Shown here: positions 43,738 through 52,813 of the stretch, in pieces
How positions within the stretch are numbered: position 1 is the stretch's first letter
How the letters are laid out: every line of letters starts with the position of its first letter
Origin: Clostridiales bacterium
GTDB lineage: Bacteria; Bacillota; Clostridia; Peptostreptococcales; Anaerovoracaceae
DNA: 64,000 nt
Assembly (NCBI GenBank): GCA_009911365.1
Contig: QXXF01000017.1
Coordinates: 18,963 to 82,962 of the forward strand
Direction: 5' to 3'
Position numbers and translations under genes: made by a program
Notes under the pieces: model-generated
What the model was told of the DNA's origin: nothing
Seen by the model: only the letters and a program-made list of their open reading frames with translations
Databases searched by the model: none

Positions 43738-44385
43738 GTGTCGATGTATTTTTTCCCTGGCTGTAAGTACCGTGCCCACAATCCTGAAGGCACCCAAAAG
43801 CTGGAGCAGTATCTGAACGATCGTTTTGGAACCATCACTATGGATTGCTGCAGCATGGACTTTGACAAGCCGACACTGCCGGATTCTGTTATTTTTCAGT
43901 GTCCTACATGTGGACTCATTCTTTCTGAATCAGGGTCTGGTTATCCGATGCAAAGTCTCTATGAATTTTTGTTGTCGGATCATGATTACCCTTGGCCGGA
44001 TTATGGGGCCGCTAAAATGACGCTCCAGGATTGCTGGCGTTCAAGAAACAATATCGATCATTTAGATGCGATACGGGCAGTCATCAAAAAGATGAACATC
44101 CAAGCATTCGAGTTGGAATGCAGGCGCAGTAAAGCTGATTTCTGCGGCGCAACGCTGTATCGGACTCCGTCAGAGAGATACCAGACGCTCGCATACCAGA
44201 ATCTCGTTGTTAATGGAAATTTCCAGCCGTGTTCTGAGGAAACACAAACGAGAAAAATGCTCGAGCATGGAAAGCAGTACGCAACAAACGACATACTCTG
44301 CTACTGTACTGGCTGCATGGAAGGAATCAAGATGAGCGGGCATAACCCCATTCATTTGTTAGACCTCATGGTATCCACGCTCTGA
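43738..44385 (+). CDS. Cysteine-rich, CCG-domain-like protein
   Basis: 215 residues. Conserved clusters MYFFPGCKYR, CPTCGLIL, LQDCWRSR and CYCTGCMEGIK resemble the CCG domains of heterodisulfide-reductase subunit B and related Fe-S oxidoreductases, usually two CXnCCGX~35CXXC units. Here they are variant (DCCSMDF, CYCTGCM). It may bind an iron-sulfur cluster or zinc. The GTG at 43738, 7 bases after AGGAGGG, fits better than the ATG at 43744. It is divergent from proB with about 195 bp between. Soluble, no signal peptide. Function unproven. Confidence 0.7.
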   Translation: MSMYFFPGCKYRAHNPEGTQKLEQYLNDRFGTITMDCCSMDFDKPTLPDSVIFQCPTCGLILSESGSGYPMQSLYEFLLSDHDYPWPDYGAAKMTLQDCWRSRNNIDHLDAIRAVIKKMNIQAFELECRRSKADFCGATLYRTPSERYQTLAYQNLVVNGNFQPCSEETQTRKMLEHGKQYATNDILCYCTGCMEGIKMSGHNPIHLLDLMVSTL

Positions 44386-44417
44386 TCCCCCGCTGTTCGG
44401 CCCTAGGTTTTATGCGC

Positions 44418-44457
44418 AAAAAAGGACCTGAGCAAATTGTTATGTACGCTCAGGTCC
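44418..44457 (-). terminator. Terminator of spoVS
   Basis: GGACCTGAGC pairs with GCTCAGGTCC (10 bp) around 14 bases, with six T on the minus strand. In the other orientation it may also end the cysteine-rich gene, without a T-run. Confidence 0.9.
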
Positions 44458-44480
44458 TGCTGCTTCAGGCTCGGTGCTTG

Positions 44481-44741
44481 CTATCTCGGCTCTACGATCA
44501 ATTTAATAGCCGTCCGCTCTTCTCCATCGATCTCAATGTCTGTGAACGCAGGGATAGTCACCAGATCAATGCCGCTAGGAGCTACAAATCCCCTAGCTAT
44601 GGCAATGGCTTTTACTGCCTGATTGAGCGCTCCTGCTCCTATGGCCTGAATTTCGGCTCCACCCTTTTCCCTTAAAACTCCTGCAAGCGCTCCTGCTACC
44701 GAATTCGGATTTGATTTTGCTGATACTTTTAAAACTTCCAC
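44481..44741 (-). CDS. spoVS: SpoVS, stage V sporulation protein S
   Basis: 86 residues, full length and highly conserved: VLKVSAKSNPNSVAGALAG, IGAGALNQAVKAIAIARGF and DIEIDGEERTAIKLIVEPR. SpoVS is a small Alba-like protein that affects sporulation and septation. The start codon is GTG after AAGGAGGAC. It has its own terminator. Together with spoIIM it supports an endospore former. Confidence 0.97.
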   Translation of the reverse strand: MEVLKVSAKSNPNSVAGALAGVLREKGGAEIQAIGAGALNQAVKAIAIARGFVAPSGIDLVTIPAFTDIEIDGEERTAIKLIVEPR

Positions 44742-44932
44742 GTTTACGTCCTCCTTAAATAACCTTAAACAATAAATCGATTTGCGTTTACCCCTTTTGG
44801 GCTTTGTACCGAGGAACAGGGTCTTTTTCTTTCCTCCTTTCTATTATAACGTTCAAAAATGCCATTTTATAGAAGAATCCCTCGACAAATTCCGCTATTC
44901 TTCGCTTTTTTCTAAAATTTTTTGACAAACTC

Positions 44933-44961
44933 TTGCTTTTTGTGACACGAACCGCTATAAT
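44933..44961 (+). promoter_or_regulatory. Promoter of the candidate small RNA
   Basis: TTGCTT (44933-44938), a 17-bp spacer and TATAAT (44956-44961). Start expected near 44967. No ORF of useful size lies before the terminator at 45023-45059. Confidence 0.75.
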
Positions 44962-44966
44962 CTAGA

Positions 44967-45059
44967 TGTGGTTATCCCCCTGATAACCTCATTAATCTCT
45001 AATCCCAATACCCCTTTTGAACAAAACAGACTGCTCCCCTGCAGTCTGTTTTGTTTTTT
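44967..45059 (+). ncRNA. Candidate ~93-nt small RNA with three C-rich motifs
   Basis: The transcript would open with a hairpin, GGTTATC-CCCCT-GATAACC, whose loop is CCCCT. A linker carries TACCCCTTTT at 45010-45018. The terminator is AAAACAGACTGC-TCCCCT-GCAGTCTGTTTT, a 12-bp stem with loop TCCCCT, then TTTTTT. Both loops and the linker thus expose CCCC, like Gram-positive small RNAs that bind Shine-Dalgarno G-runs. It lies between spoVS (-) and the exonuclease gene (+) and is not an obvious leader, because the terminator separates it from that gene. No family match made. Confidence 0.7.
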
Positions 45060-45119
45060 GAAGTAGTATGATTATAGCACGATTTATGGTATAATTCTAC
45101 TGCAAAACAGGTGAAACTC

Positions 45120-46124
45120 ATGAAATACATAACTGATACAATTTCATACCCCCGCTATTGCTCCAAGGCTTTTCAGCTTTATTTCGCAGACATGGATATG
45201 GGCGTTTTAGATATTGAAACAACCGGCCTCAATCCCCAGCAGAGCAAATTCGTCCTCGGCGGTTTGCTGACTCCTTTCGACGATCAGCTGGAAGCAGCCC
45301 AATTTTTTGCGGAAACTCTGGAAGAAGAGCAGGAGACGCTGCGAGCCTACGCTGCGGCGGTCAGTGAAAAGGACCTGGTGTTCACTTACAATGGTCAGCA
45401 TTTTGACATCCCGTTTATCAAGAAGCGTTCCCAGGTCCCACTGGATCTGCCTTTTAATCTGGATCTGTACCTGCTGGTGAAAAGCTACTCTCCCATTCGG
45501 GCCTTCCTTCCCAATCTAAAGCAAAAAACCGTGGAAAATTTCATGGGCTTTTGGGAGCACCGAGAAGATGAAATCTCTGGAAAGGAAAGCGTGGACCTGT
45601 ATTATAGCTACTTGTCCACCAGAGATCCTGCTGTTCGTGACAAGATCCTGCTGCACAACCACGATGATATCGTACAGCTTTACCGCCTGCTGAAGGTTCT
45701 GGAAAAATCCGACTTTCACAAGGCCATGTCCCGCATGGGATTCCCTATCCGCTCTCAAAGCGGCATCCGTCTCATCATCGAGCGGATCTCCACTTCGGAA
45801 AACCAGCTCCGTGTTCGAGGGCGGCAGCGAGAACCCGCTATCAGCTATCGCTGTTTTGAATGGGACGAGATTCCTTGCTCCGCTCATTTTGACAAGGAGA
45901 AAAAAACGTTTGTCGTATCCATTCCCCTGATCCGCCATTCAGGCCTCATGCTGGTAGATTTAAAAGCCTTGAAAATGGATATCGTCTCATTTGAAAAATA
46001 TCCGGGCTGTCAGGAAGGGTTTCTGATTTTAGAAGAGCAGGGAGAAAAACATTATTTACAAACCAACCATTTTATAAAACTATTTTTAGAAAGGATTTTA
46101 AACCAATGGATTATCAAAAAATAG
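45120..46124 (+). CDS. YprB-like DEDD exonuclease / RNase H-like protein
   Basis: 334 residues. The RNase H-like exonuclease fold is seen in GVLDIETTGLNPQQSKFVLGG (ExoI motif, D-x-E), FTYNGQHFDIPFIKKR (ExoII, acidic) and LLHNHDDIVQLYRLL (ExoIII, HxxDD). All four acids are present, so nuclease activity is likely. B. subtilis YprB is the nearest named relative; its role is unclear. The ATG at 45120 follows AGGTGAAA; a GTG nine bases earlier is possible. It overlaps proA by 19 bp. Confidence 0.88.
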   Translation: MKYITDTISYPRYCSKAFQLYFADMDMGVLDIETTGLNPQQSKFVLGGLLTPFDDQLEAAQFFAETLEEEQETLRAYAAAVSEKDLVFTYNGQHFDIPFIKKRSQVPLDLPFNLDLYLLVKSYSPIRAFLPNLKQKTVENFMGFWEHREDEISGKESVDLYYSYLSTRDPAVRDKILLHNHDDIVQLYRLLKVLEKSDFHKAMSRMGFPIRSQSGIRLIIERISTSENQLRVRGRQREPAISYRCFEWDEIPCSAHFDKEKKTFVVSIPLIRHSGLMLVDLKALKMDIVSFEKYPGCQEGFLILEEQGEKHYLQTNHFIKLFLERILNQWIIKK

Positions 46125-47383
46125 CATCTCAGGTGAAAGCCGATAGCTTTAAAACTGCTTCCCTTTCCCGCCAGGTACGTGACAAGGCACTGCAAGCCAT
46201 GATCGACAGCCTTTCCGCACACAAAGAGGAAATCTTTGCGGCCAATGCGCAGGATCTGGAAAGAGCAGCGGCAGACGCGCTTTCCGCACCTATCCAAAAT
46301 CGGCTGAAATTCGATGAACACAAGCTGGATGACTGCATCAGCGGTATCCAGGATCTGCGGGCCATGGAAGATCCTCTATTCCAGCAACTGCTGAAACGAC
46401 AGCTGGATGATGGCCTAACGCTGGTAAAAACCACTTGCCCCATCGGTGTTATTGGCGTGATCTTTGAATCGCGGCCTGACGCTCTCGTGCAGATTTCTTC
46501 TCTATGTGTCAAAAGCGGCAACTGCGCCATATTGAAAGGCGGCAGTGAGGCAGCTGCCACCAACCGGGTGCTTTTCGACGTGATCCATCAGGCCGGCGTT
46601 CAGGCTGGCATGCCAGATGGTTTCGCCACTCTCATTGAAGATAGAGCGGGCATCGATGAACTACTGAAATGCCATGAATCCGTGGACCTGATCATCCCAA
46701 GGGGTTCCAATCAATTCGTCCAATATATCATGGCTAATTCCAAGATCCCAGTCATGGGCCACGCTGACGGCGTTTGCCATGTATATGTGGATGCTGCCGC
46801 AGATGTAAAAAAGGCTGTTCCCATTGTCATAGACTCCAAGACGCAATATGTGGCCGCTTGCAATGCAGCGGAAACGCTTTTAGTAAACCGATGCGTTGCT
46901 GCGGATTTCCTGCCAAAGCTTGCGGACGCTGCCGGCACCTTCATTGAGTTTCGGGGCGATGAAGCCGCATGTGGCATGATGGTCTGCGAGCCTGCGGATG
47001 AGTCTGACTTTAAAACGGAATACCTGGATTATATCCTGTCCATAAAAATTGTAGATGGCCTGGATGAAGCCATCGATCACATCAATCGCTATGGCTCGCA
47101 CCACACGGACTGTATCATCACAGAAGACCAGGATGCGGCGGCAGCCTTCATGTCCAACGTGGATTCGGCCGGCGTGTATCAAAACTGCTCTACTCGTTTC
47201 GCAGACGGATTTCGCTATGGCTTTGGCGCGGAGGTGGGCATCAGCACCGGGAAGCTTCACGCCAGAGGGCCTGTTGGTCTGGACGGTTTAGTAACTTACA
47301 AATACAAGCTCTATGGAAATGGTCAGATCGTGGCTGATTATGCGAATGGAAATCGGCAGTTTCATTTTCAAGACCTTAAGTGA
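46106..47383 (+). CDS. proA: Gamma-glutamyl phosphate reductase
   Basis: 425 residues. NADPH-dependent second step of proline synthesis. The catalytic cysteine is in QYVAACNAAETLLV, and CPIGVIGVIFESRPDALVQI and GAEVGISTGKLHARGPVGL are family signatures. AAAGGA lies 10 bases upstream. It shares a transcript with the exonuclease gene, separated by 2.5 kb from proBC, so the pathway is encoded in two transcription units. Confidence 0.98.
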   Translation: MDYQKIASQVKADSFKTASLSRQVRDKALQAMIDSLSAHKEEIFAANAQDLERAAADALSAPIQNRLKFDEHKLDDCISGIQDLRAMEDPLFQQLLKRQLDDGLTLVKTTCPIGVIGVIFESRPDALVQISSLCVKSGNCAILKGGSEAAATNRVLFDVIHQAGVQAGMPDGFATLIEDRAGIDELLKCHESVDLIIPRGSNQFVQYIMANSKIPVMGHADGVCHVYVDAAADVKKAVPIVIDSKTQYVAACNAAETLLVNRCVAADFLPKLADAAGTFIEFRGDEAACGMMVCEPADESDFKTEYLDYILSIKIVDGLDEAIDHINRYGSHHTDCIITEDQDAAAAFMSNVDSAGVYQNCSTRFADGFRYGFGAEVGISTGKLHARGPVGLDGLVTYKYKLYGNGQIVADYANGNRQFHFQDLK

Positions 47384-47418
47384 TCAAACTGCCCGCCGAG
47401 AGATGTGCTTGCTTGCAA

Positions 47419-47453
47419 GTGGGAAGGCTGAAATCAGGTCTTCCCACTTTTTT
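47419..47453 (+). terminator. Terminator of proA
   Basis: AGTGGGAAG pairs with CTTCCCACT (9 bp), followed by TTTTTT. It reaches the convergent amrS stop codon. Confidence 0.9.
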
Positions 47454-48280
47454 CAACAGTTCCCAGTGAACACATGCGCCAAGCTTTTCCTTGCCGTCTC
47501 TGCCAGAGCATACACTCGTTCCACAGGCGTAGGCTCCAGATCCCGCATCTTCCAGTTTGGAAAGAACCTGGTCACATGAAGAGGCATGTTAGGATCGACA
47601 GAAGCCACCCAACCAGACAATCTCTTCATTTCATCTTCCGAATCATTTTGGCCTGGCACGATTAATGTCGTGAGTTCCACATGACACTTGTGCTCCACGG
47701 CGCTTTTGATAAAACGTTTCACGGTTTCCAGGTCACCGCCTAATCGCTCATAGTACGCTTTTGTAAAGCCTTTCAGATCAATGTTCAACGCATCTAAATC
47801 AGGCAGGAGACTCGCAGCGATCTCCTCAGTGACCGATCCATTTGTGACCGCGACCGTCTTCAATCCCGCTGCCCGGGCCGCCTGTGCGGTATCTCGAACA
47901 AATTCATAGCCAATGAGAGGCTCGTTGTAAGTGAACGCCAGCCCTATGTTTCCCGCGGACTTTAAGTCCAAAGCTTTGTTCACCAGTTCCTGAGGAGATG
48001 TTGATATGACCCCGCATGGCTCTCCAGGATGTGCGATTTCATGGTTCTGACAAAACGGGCAGCTCAAATTGCAGCCATAGCTTCCCACGGACAGGATCAT
48101 GCTGCCTGGATGAAACATGCGCAGGGGTTTCTTTTCTATGGGATCCAAAGCCAGTGCCGTGATCCTTCCATAGTTTTCGCTGATAATACGGCCCTCTTTG
48201 TTGATTCTAGCACCGCACCTTCCTCTTTGCCCTGGCTCCAGCGCACATCCATGCATGCACACGCCGCATTCTTGCTTCAT
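47453..48280 (-). CDS. amrS: AmmeMemoRadiSam system radical SAM enzyme
   Basis: 275 residues. Radical S-adenosylmethionine enzyme with the cluster motif CNLSCPFC (Cx3Cx2C, about residues 69-76) and an N-terminal cysteine group CGVCMHGC. It is always found with AMMECR1 and Memo domains, here fused in the next gene upstream, overlapping by 4 bp (ATGA). The system is conserved in bacteria, archaea and eukaryotes, but its reaction is unknown; it may modify a protein, nucleoside or cofactor. Similar in sequence to pyruvate-formate-lyase activases. Confidence 0.93.
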   Translation of the reverse strand: MKQECGVCMHGCALEPGQRGRCGARINKEGRIISENYGRITALALDPIEKKPLRMFHPGSMILSVGSYGCNLSCPFCQNHEIAHPGEPCGVISTSPQELVNKALDLKSAGNIGLAFTYNEPLIGYEFVRDTAQAARAAGLKTVAVTNGSVTEEIAASLLPDLDALNIDLKGFTKAYYERLGGDLETVKRFIKSAVEHKCHVELTTLIVPGQNDSEDEMKRLSGWVASVDPNMPLHVTRFFPNWKMRDLEPTPVERVYALAETARKSLAHVFTGNC

Positions 48281-49662
48281 CGATGTCTCACCACCTCAAA
48301 GCGTTCCAGATCCACTGGTTCATCTGGACTGATGCCTGCCTTTTGGCGGGCTATGGCGATCTGCTGGGCGGGCGTGTCTACCCCTTCCAAGTTAGGCAGC
48401 AGCAATCCTCTCCGATTGCCATTGGTCACGATCACCCCATACCGCTCCGCGTCCAGCTGGGCTTCTGAATCCACAGACTCCGGCTGCCCCAGTACATCTA
48501 CGCTGTATTCCAGTTCATCCAGCTCTTGTGCGTTCACTGGGCTGAATCTGGGATCCTCTGTACCCGCACTGATGGCATTGACCAAAATCTCTTCAGCAAC
48601 AGACCCCCGCACTGGCCCGATGGTACCGATGCAGCCCCGCAGCCGTCCTTCTTTTTTGAGAGAAACAAAGGTCCCTGCTCTGCGCTTCGTCAATTCTTCA
48701 GGAAGCGTCCCCGGCATGTTCAACGACCTGCCACTTTTCACATAATGCTCTAGGGAGGCTCTTGCCAGCTTTACATATGCGTCTTCCTCTGCCTTTCTTT
48801 TTTCCAGTCTAGCGGCTTCCCGCTCCTTGTATTGTTCCCTGAAGTTCCGCTGATCGTCCTGATGGGTGGCCTCATAGACGCAGATGCCGTAACCCACGCC
48901 TGTCGCATCCTGATAAGATAGCCTCTTGATATGGACCGCCGTTTGATCTAGCGCTCCTGCCATGATCGAAAAAGAGCCATGACCGCATTCGCCGGCATTG
49001 CTTCGAAAGTCTTCTGTAAAGTCAAACAGCCGCAGAAAGTCCCCGCTCTCCATGACCTCCATAATCCGCTTGTCATACACTGGACCTTCTTTTTTGTATC
49101 CATAAGGTCCATCTTGCTTGAGGCAATGGGATAGATCTCCGCTTCCCACGATCATTACCTTTCGCTTTAAACGCTCTGCCGACGCTTTGATCATTTGACC
49201 CAGCTTATAATGCTCTGTCAGGGAAAGACCCGACAGGCCGACTCGCACCAGCTGGTAATCCCGGTATTTTGGGCTGATGAAATACAGTGGCACCATGGTG
49301 CCGTGATCCAGCCCAGGCTCCCGCTCTCCCAGGGTGCCTGCCATCAGGCCTTGCTCCTGACACAGTTCTGAAAGCGTTTCTACCAGCTCTGCGTCATAGG
49401 CCACCTCAAACGACACTTGCGGTGCATTGAATTGTCTGAAATCACCCCTTGCTTTTTTTCCTGGTGAAATGTGAAAATAATCCGCATACATGGTGGCATG
49501 GGGAGAAATCACCACAATGGTTTCTGGTTCCCATTCAGCCGCTTTGCCGGCTGCCTTTTCATATGCGCGGATTGTTTCTTGGATCATCGCTTCCTGACCT
49601 TGCCCAATGTCCGGTATGATCATCGGAGGATGAGGTACCATAATCGCCCCTTTGATATACAT
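48277..49662 (-). CDS. AmmeMemoRadiSam protein: Memo + AMMECR1 fusion
   Basis: 461 residues from the ATG at 49662 ([20 protein letters not shown] site). Residues 1-265 form the Memo/LigB dioxygenase-like domain with metal-type histidines ([44 protein letters not shown]). After a charged linker, residues about 285-461 are an AMMECR1 domain ([19 protein letters not shown], the family hallmark). The order Memo then AMMECR1 is usual. It is co-translated with amrS. Biochemical role still open. Confidence 0.93.
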   Translation of the reverse strand: MYIKGAIMVPHPPMIIPDIGQGQEAMIQETIRAYEKAAGKAAEWEPETIVVISPHATMYADYFHISPGKKARGDFRQFNAPQVSFEVAYDAELVETLSELCQEQGLMAGTLGEREPGLDHGTMVPLYFISPKYRDYQLVRVGLSGLSLTEHYKLGQMIKASAERLKRKVMIVGSGDLSHCLKQDGPYGYKKEGPVYDKRIMEVMESGDFLRLFDFTEDFRSNAGECGHGSFSIMAGALDQTAVHIKRLSYQDATGVGYGICVYEATHQDDQRNFREQYKEREAARLEKRKAEEDAYVKLARASLEHYVKSGRSLNMPGTLPEELTKRRAGTFVSLKKEGRLRGCIGTIGPVRGSVAEEILVNAISAGTEDPRFSPVNAQELDELEYSVDVLGQPESVDSEAQLDAERYGVIVTNGNRRGLLLPNLEGVDTPAQQIAIARQKAGISPDEPVDLERFEVVRHR

Positions 49663-49730
49663 GCTGTGTCTCCTTTTCCGGCAAACAAGCCTTTTTCTAC
49701 ATAATGAAAACAACGAAATTTGCCATATGG

Positions 49731-49763
49731 AAAAAGACGCAGGCATTTGCCAGGCCGCGTCTC
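49731..49763 (-). terminator. Terminator of gap
   Basis: Minus-strand AGACGC ... TGGCA-AATGCC-type inner stem ... GCGTCT, then TTTTT. It lies 47 bp after the gap stop. Confidence 0.8.
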
Positions 49764-49809
49764 TTTCCTTCTATTTATCTGTTGGAAAACCGTTCCAAAT
49801 CACTGAAGT

Positions 49810-50826
49810 TTAAATCAATGTCGCCATATGGCCCAGTGTCCGAATCAGCTGGGAAACATAACTCATTTCATTGTCATACCAAGCAACGACCCGCACTTCA
49901 TAGATCTTCGTCCCACATCTCTGGGCCAGAGTCTGGGTGGCATCAAATAGAGAGCCATAGCTCATGCCGATGATGTCGCTGGACACCAATTCTTCCTCTG
50001 AGTAGCCGAAGGATTCATTGGCTTCTCTTTTCATGGCTTCGTTCAGGCCTTCTACGCTGACCGTTTCTGAGTCATCCTTCAGCGTAGCATCTAAAATAGT
50101 GATGGATCCGGATGGAACTGGTACTCTCTGCGCAGAGCCAATGAGCTTTCCTGCCAGCTCTGGGATCACCAGGCCGATAGCTTTTGCCGCGCCCGTGCTG
50201 TTAGGCACGATATTGACAGCACCTGCTCTGGCACGCCGAAAATCGCCTTTTTTATGGGGTCCGTCTAGGATCATCTGGTCACCTGTGTAGGCGTGGATGG
50301 TAGTCATGAACCCGGTACGCAGTTCCCTATAATCATTGAGAGCCTTGGCCATTGGCGCCAGACAGTTGGTGGTACAGGACGCGCCGGAAACAATTCGATC
50401 CTCTTTTGTCAATGTTTCATGGTTCACGCCATAAACGATGGTAGGCAGGTCGTTTCCAGCAGGTGCGGAAATCAGGACTTTCTTTGCGCCAGCGTCCAGA
50501 TGCGCCTGTGATTTTTCTTTGGATGCGAAAAATCCAGTGCATTCCAGCACGACATCCACATCCAGCTGGCCCCACGGCAACTTTGCTGGGTCCGCCTCTT
50601 TATAAATTTTGATCGTCTTGCCATCTACGGTAATGGATTCTTCATCATGCTCCACAGTGTGGGTGCGGTACGCGCCTTGAACACTGTCATACTTTAAAAG
50701 ATATGCCAACATTTCTGGCTTCGTCAGATCATTGATAGCTACCACGTCATAATTCTGATCATCAAAGATCTTTCTGAACGCTAACCTTCCGATCCTGCCA
50801 AACCCGTTAATCGCAACTTTAATCAT
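49810..50826 (-). CDS. gap: Glyceraldehyde-3-phosphate dehydrogenase, type I
   Basis: 338 residues. NAD-binding [14 protein letters not shown] at the start, catalytic Cys in [13 protein letters not shown], the partner His in [10 protein letters not shown] and the [16 protein letters not shown] terminus. It oxidises glyceraldehyde-3-phosphate in glycolysis. An AGGAGG site precedes its ATG. The DeoR regulator lies 47 bp upstream on the same strand. Confidence 0.98.
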   Translation of the reverse strand: MIKVAINGFGRIGRLAFRKIFDDQNYDVVAINDLTKPEMLAYLLKYDSVQGAYRTHTVEHDEESITVDGKTIKIYKEADPAKLPWGQLDVDVVLECTGFFASKEKSQAHLDAGAKKVLISAPAGNDLPTIVYGVNHETLTKEDRIVSGASCTTNCLAPMAKALNDYRELRTGFMTTIHAYTGDQMILDGPHKKGDFRRARAGAVNIVPNSTGAAKAIGLVIPELAGKLIGSAQRVPVPSGSITILDATLKDDSETVSVEGLNEAMKREANESFGYSEEELVSSDIIGMSYGSLFDATQTLAQRCGTKIYEVRVVAWYDNEMSYVSQLIRTLGHMATLI

Positions 50827-50873
50827 AATACGTTTCCTCCTTGTGAAATGTTATTTGAAAATTTTTAACGCTT

Positions 50874-51617
50874 TCATTCTGCCACCTGAATAGCTGTATA
50901 GGGATCATAACGGGGAGCCGATCGATCCGTGATCACACAAGCGTCCGCTAAAGCCGCAAACGTCACTGGTGAAATTATTCCAAATTTCGTGTGATCCGCC
51001 AAAACCACAGACTTATCAGACTGCTTCATGACCGCCGCTTTTACCGCCGCTTCTCCGATGTCCGGCGTTGAAAATCCCCGCTCCAGATCCACGCCGTTGG
51101 TCCCCATGAAAGACTTCGTAAAATTATACTGCTTTATGGATTCAATGGCTCCTGTTCCAATTGCCGCTTCTGTGGATGGCCGCAAGAGCCCGCCGATGAT
51201 ATATGCGTCAAGGCCTCGATCAATGAGCTTTTTCGCATGAACGATCCCGTTAGTCACATAGGTGACGCTTTTTTTCTCTAAGTATGGGATCATCCGTTCC
51301 GTAGTAGTCCCTGCGTCAATGAACACGAAGTCATTTTCCTGGACCATGGTCGCTGCGTACTTTGCGATCTGCTCCTTTTCTCCCACATTGATATGCGCTC
51401 GAACCGCCACATTCGTTGAGCCGAAGGCCATGCCACCGGATATGGAGATCGCTCCGCCAAAGACCTTTTTCAGCTTTCCCATGTGATGGAGTTCGTTGAT
51501 GTCTCTGCGGATGGTGGATTCGCTGATCCCCATCTCTCTTGCCAGGCTGGCTACTTCCACCGCACGTTTTATCTCCAGTTGCTTTAAGATTTGCTCTTGC
51601 CTTTCACCTTGTAACAT
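50874..51617 (-). CDS. DeoR-family transcriptional regulator
   Basis: 247 residues. N-terminal winged helix with the DeoR signature SLAREMGISESTIRRDINELHHMGKLKKVFGGA, then the sugar-phosphate-sensing DeoRC domain (DAGTTTERMIPYL, VTNGIVHAKKL, VLADHTKFG). It lies directly upstream of gap and could regulate it, as CggR-like factors do, although CggR itself belongs to the SorC family. The effector is probably a phosphorylated sugar. Confidence 0.92.
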   Translation of the reverse strand: MLQGERQEQILKQLEIKRAVEVASLAREMGISESTIRRDINELHHMGKLKKVFGGAISISGGMAFGSTNVAVRAHINVGEKEQIAKYAATMVQENDFVFIDAGTTTERMIPYLEKKSVTYVTNGIVHAKKLIDRGLDAYIIGGLLRPSTEAAIGTGAIESIKQYNFTKSFMGTNGVDLERGFSTPDIGEAAVKAAVMKQSDKSVVLADHTKFGIISPVTFAALADACVITDRSAPRYDPYTAIQVAE

Positions 51618-51864
51618 TCATTTCCTCCCGCTTACATTAGCATAGCATAATTTTGCGCAAAGTCAATCATTTTATTTCACTTTCAATCATATTTTTTTAA
51701 TTTAATCTAAATTCATTCATTTTCGTCCACACTATTTTCAAACTCCCGCGCCCCAGACAAAACTCCCGATTTCGGAACAACACCGATTATTGTTTCCTAA
51801 ACCGCTGAACCATATGAAACTTCAGAACGGGATTCCAATTTTCTTCTTTTTTTATATATGAAAT

Positions 51865-52704
51865 TCATCTCCCGAAAACCTGCACCACTTCCAGCAGCGG
51901 CGATTCCTGAAGATCTCCCACAGTCACCAGCCTACCTCCGTCTGAATCTAGATCATAACCAAAGCGCATGAACGCATACCAGATTAGATAAGCGCACTGG
52001 GCTGTCATTTCTTTGGCGTCTTCCTCTTCCCGCTTTCCGAAAAAGCCGCTGATCAGGCTATAGGGCACTCCTGTAAGGTTTTCTGCGGCAAAATCAGCGA
52101 TGGCCGCTCGTTCCTCTTCACTTGCGCCCTTTAATCGCAATACCATGAAATCAGAATACGTGTTCCAGTATTTACAGCTCCTGATTTTCGATGAGCTTCC
52201 GGGCATGACCGCCTCCAAAGCCAGCAAATTTTTCCCATCAACCACAAGCGCCGCGTGACCATGCTGCCAACCCAGGCTGTGGGATGAAAAGGAAATCAAA
52301 ATGTCGCCGTCCTGCAGCACCGCCATGGGGACCTGCCTATTGCCCTTTAAGACCACTTTATCTTGCTTCGTAAACAAGGTGGAAGAACAACATTCCATCT
52401 TTGCGTCACATAAATAACAGTCTTGGAACAGAAGGATATCCTCTATTCTATAGTCCACCTTTCCCCTGATTTCATCAATCGCGGCCTGCCCTAGCCCCGT
52501 CTGCTCTAACAAAAGCTGATAGTCCCTGTCATCCAGTTCTTTCTTTGCTAAGACCCGCTGGATAGGCCGTTTGGTTCCCTGCGCTCTTTCTGACGAAAAC
52601 CTATGGACAAAAGGCTGAAAGAAAGCAGCGCATAACAGCAGCGAGACGATCACCGCAAGGAGGATGAATTTTTTAACAGATTTCTTTCCGCTCCAATGTT
52701 TCAC
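51865..52704 (-). CDS. Membrane-anchored YiiX-like papain-fold protein
   Basis: About 279 residues. An N-terminal signal anchor (about 12-32) is followed by an extracellular domain of the permuted NlpC/P60 or YiiX type. GDILISFSSHSLGWQHGHAALVVDG supplies the His, and MTAQCAYLIWYAFMRFG supplies the putative catalytic Cys. A CYLCDAKMECC cluster lies at about 96-107, uncommon in secreted enzymes and possibly disulfide- or metal-binding. A GTG (52704) follows AGGAGGTGGATTG; a TTG one codon earlier is possible. Probably acts on peptidoglycan or lipid amide bonds. Confidence 0.75.
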   Translation of the reverse strand: MKHWSGKKSVKKFILLAVIVSLLLCAAFFQPFVHRFSSERAQGTKRPIQRVLAKKELDDRDYQLLLEQTGLGQAAIDEIRGKVDYRIEDILLFQDCYLCDAKMECCSSTLFTKQDKVVLKGNRQVPMAVLQDGDILISFSSHSLGWQHGHAALVVDGKNLLALEAVMPGSSSKIRSCKYWNTYSDFMVLRLKGASEEERAAIADFAAENLTGVPYSLISGFFGKREEEDAKEMTAQCAYLIWYAFMRFGYDLDSDGGRLVTVGDLQESPLLEVVQVFGR

Positions 52705-52813
52705 CAATCCACCTCCTAATTTTCAGTATGCGCAGGCAACGCCTTTCTCATACCTACTTGAATTCACCGTGCGGAAGGCCTATAATGGAAAAAAACGAAC
52801 TGGAGAGCATTTT

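Noticed and set aside
43542-43868. N-terminal 109-codon extension of proB
   Set aside because: The true ATG at 43541 has a good ribosome-binding site and begins the conserved kinase fold; the extension overlaps the divergent gene.
44058-44355. Minus-strand ORFs in the cysteine-rich gene
   Set aside because: No start signals and the plus-strand frame has ordered cysteine motifs and a strong ribosome-binding site.
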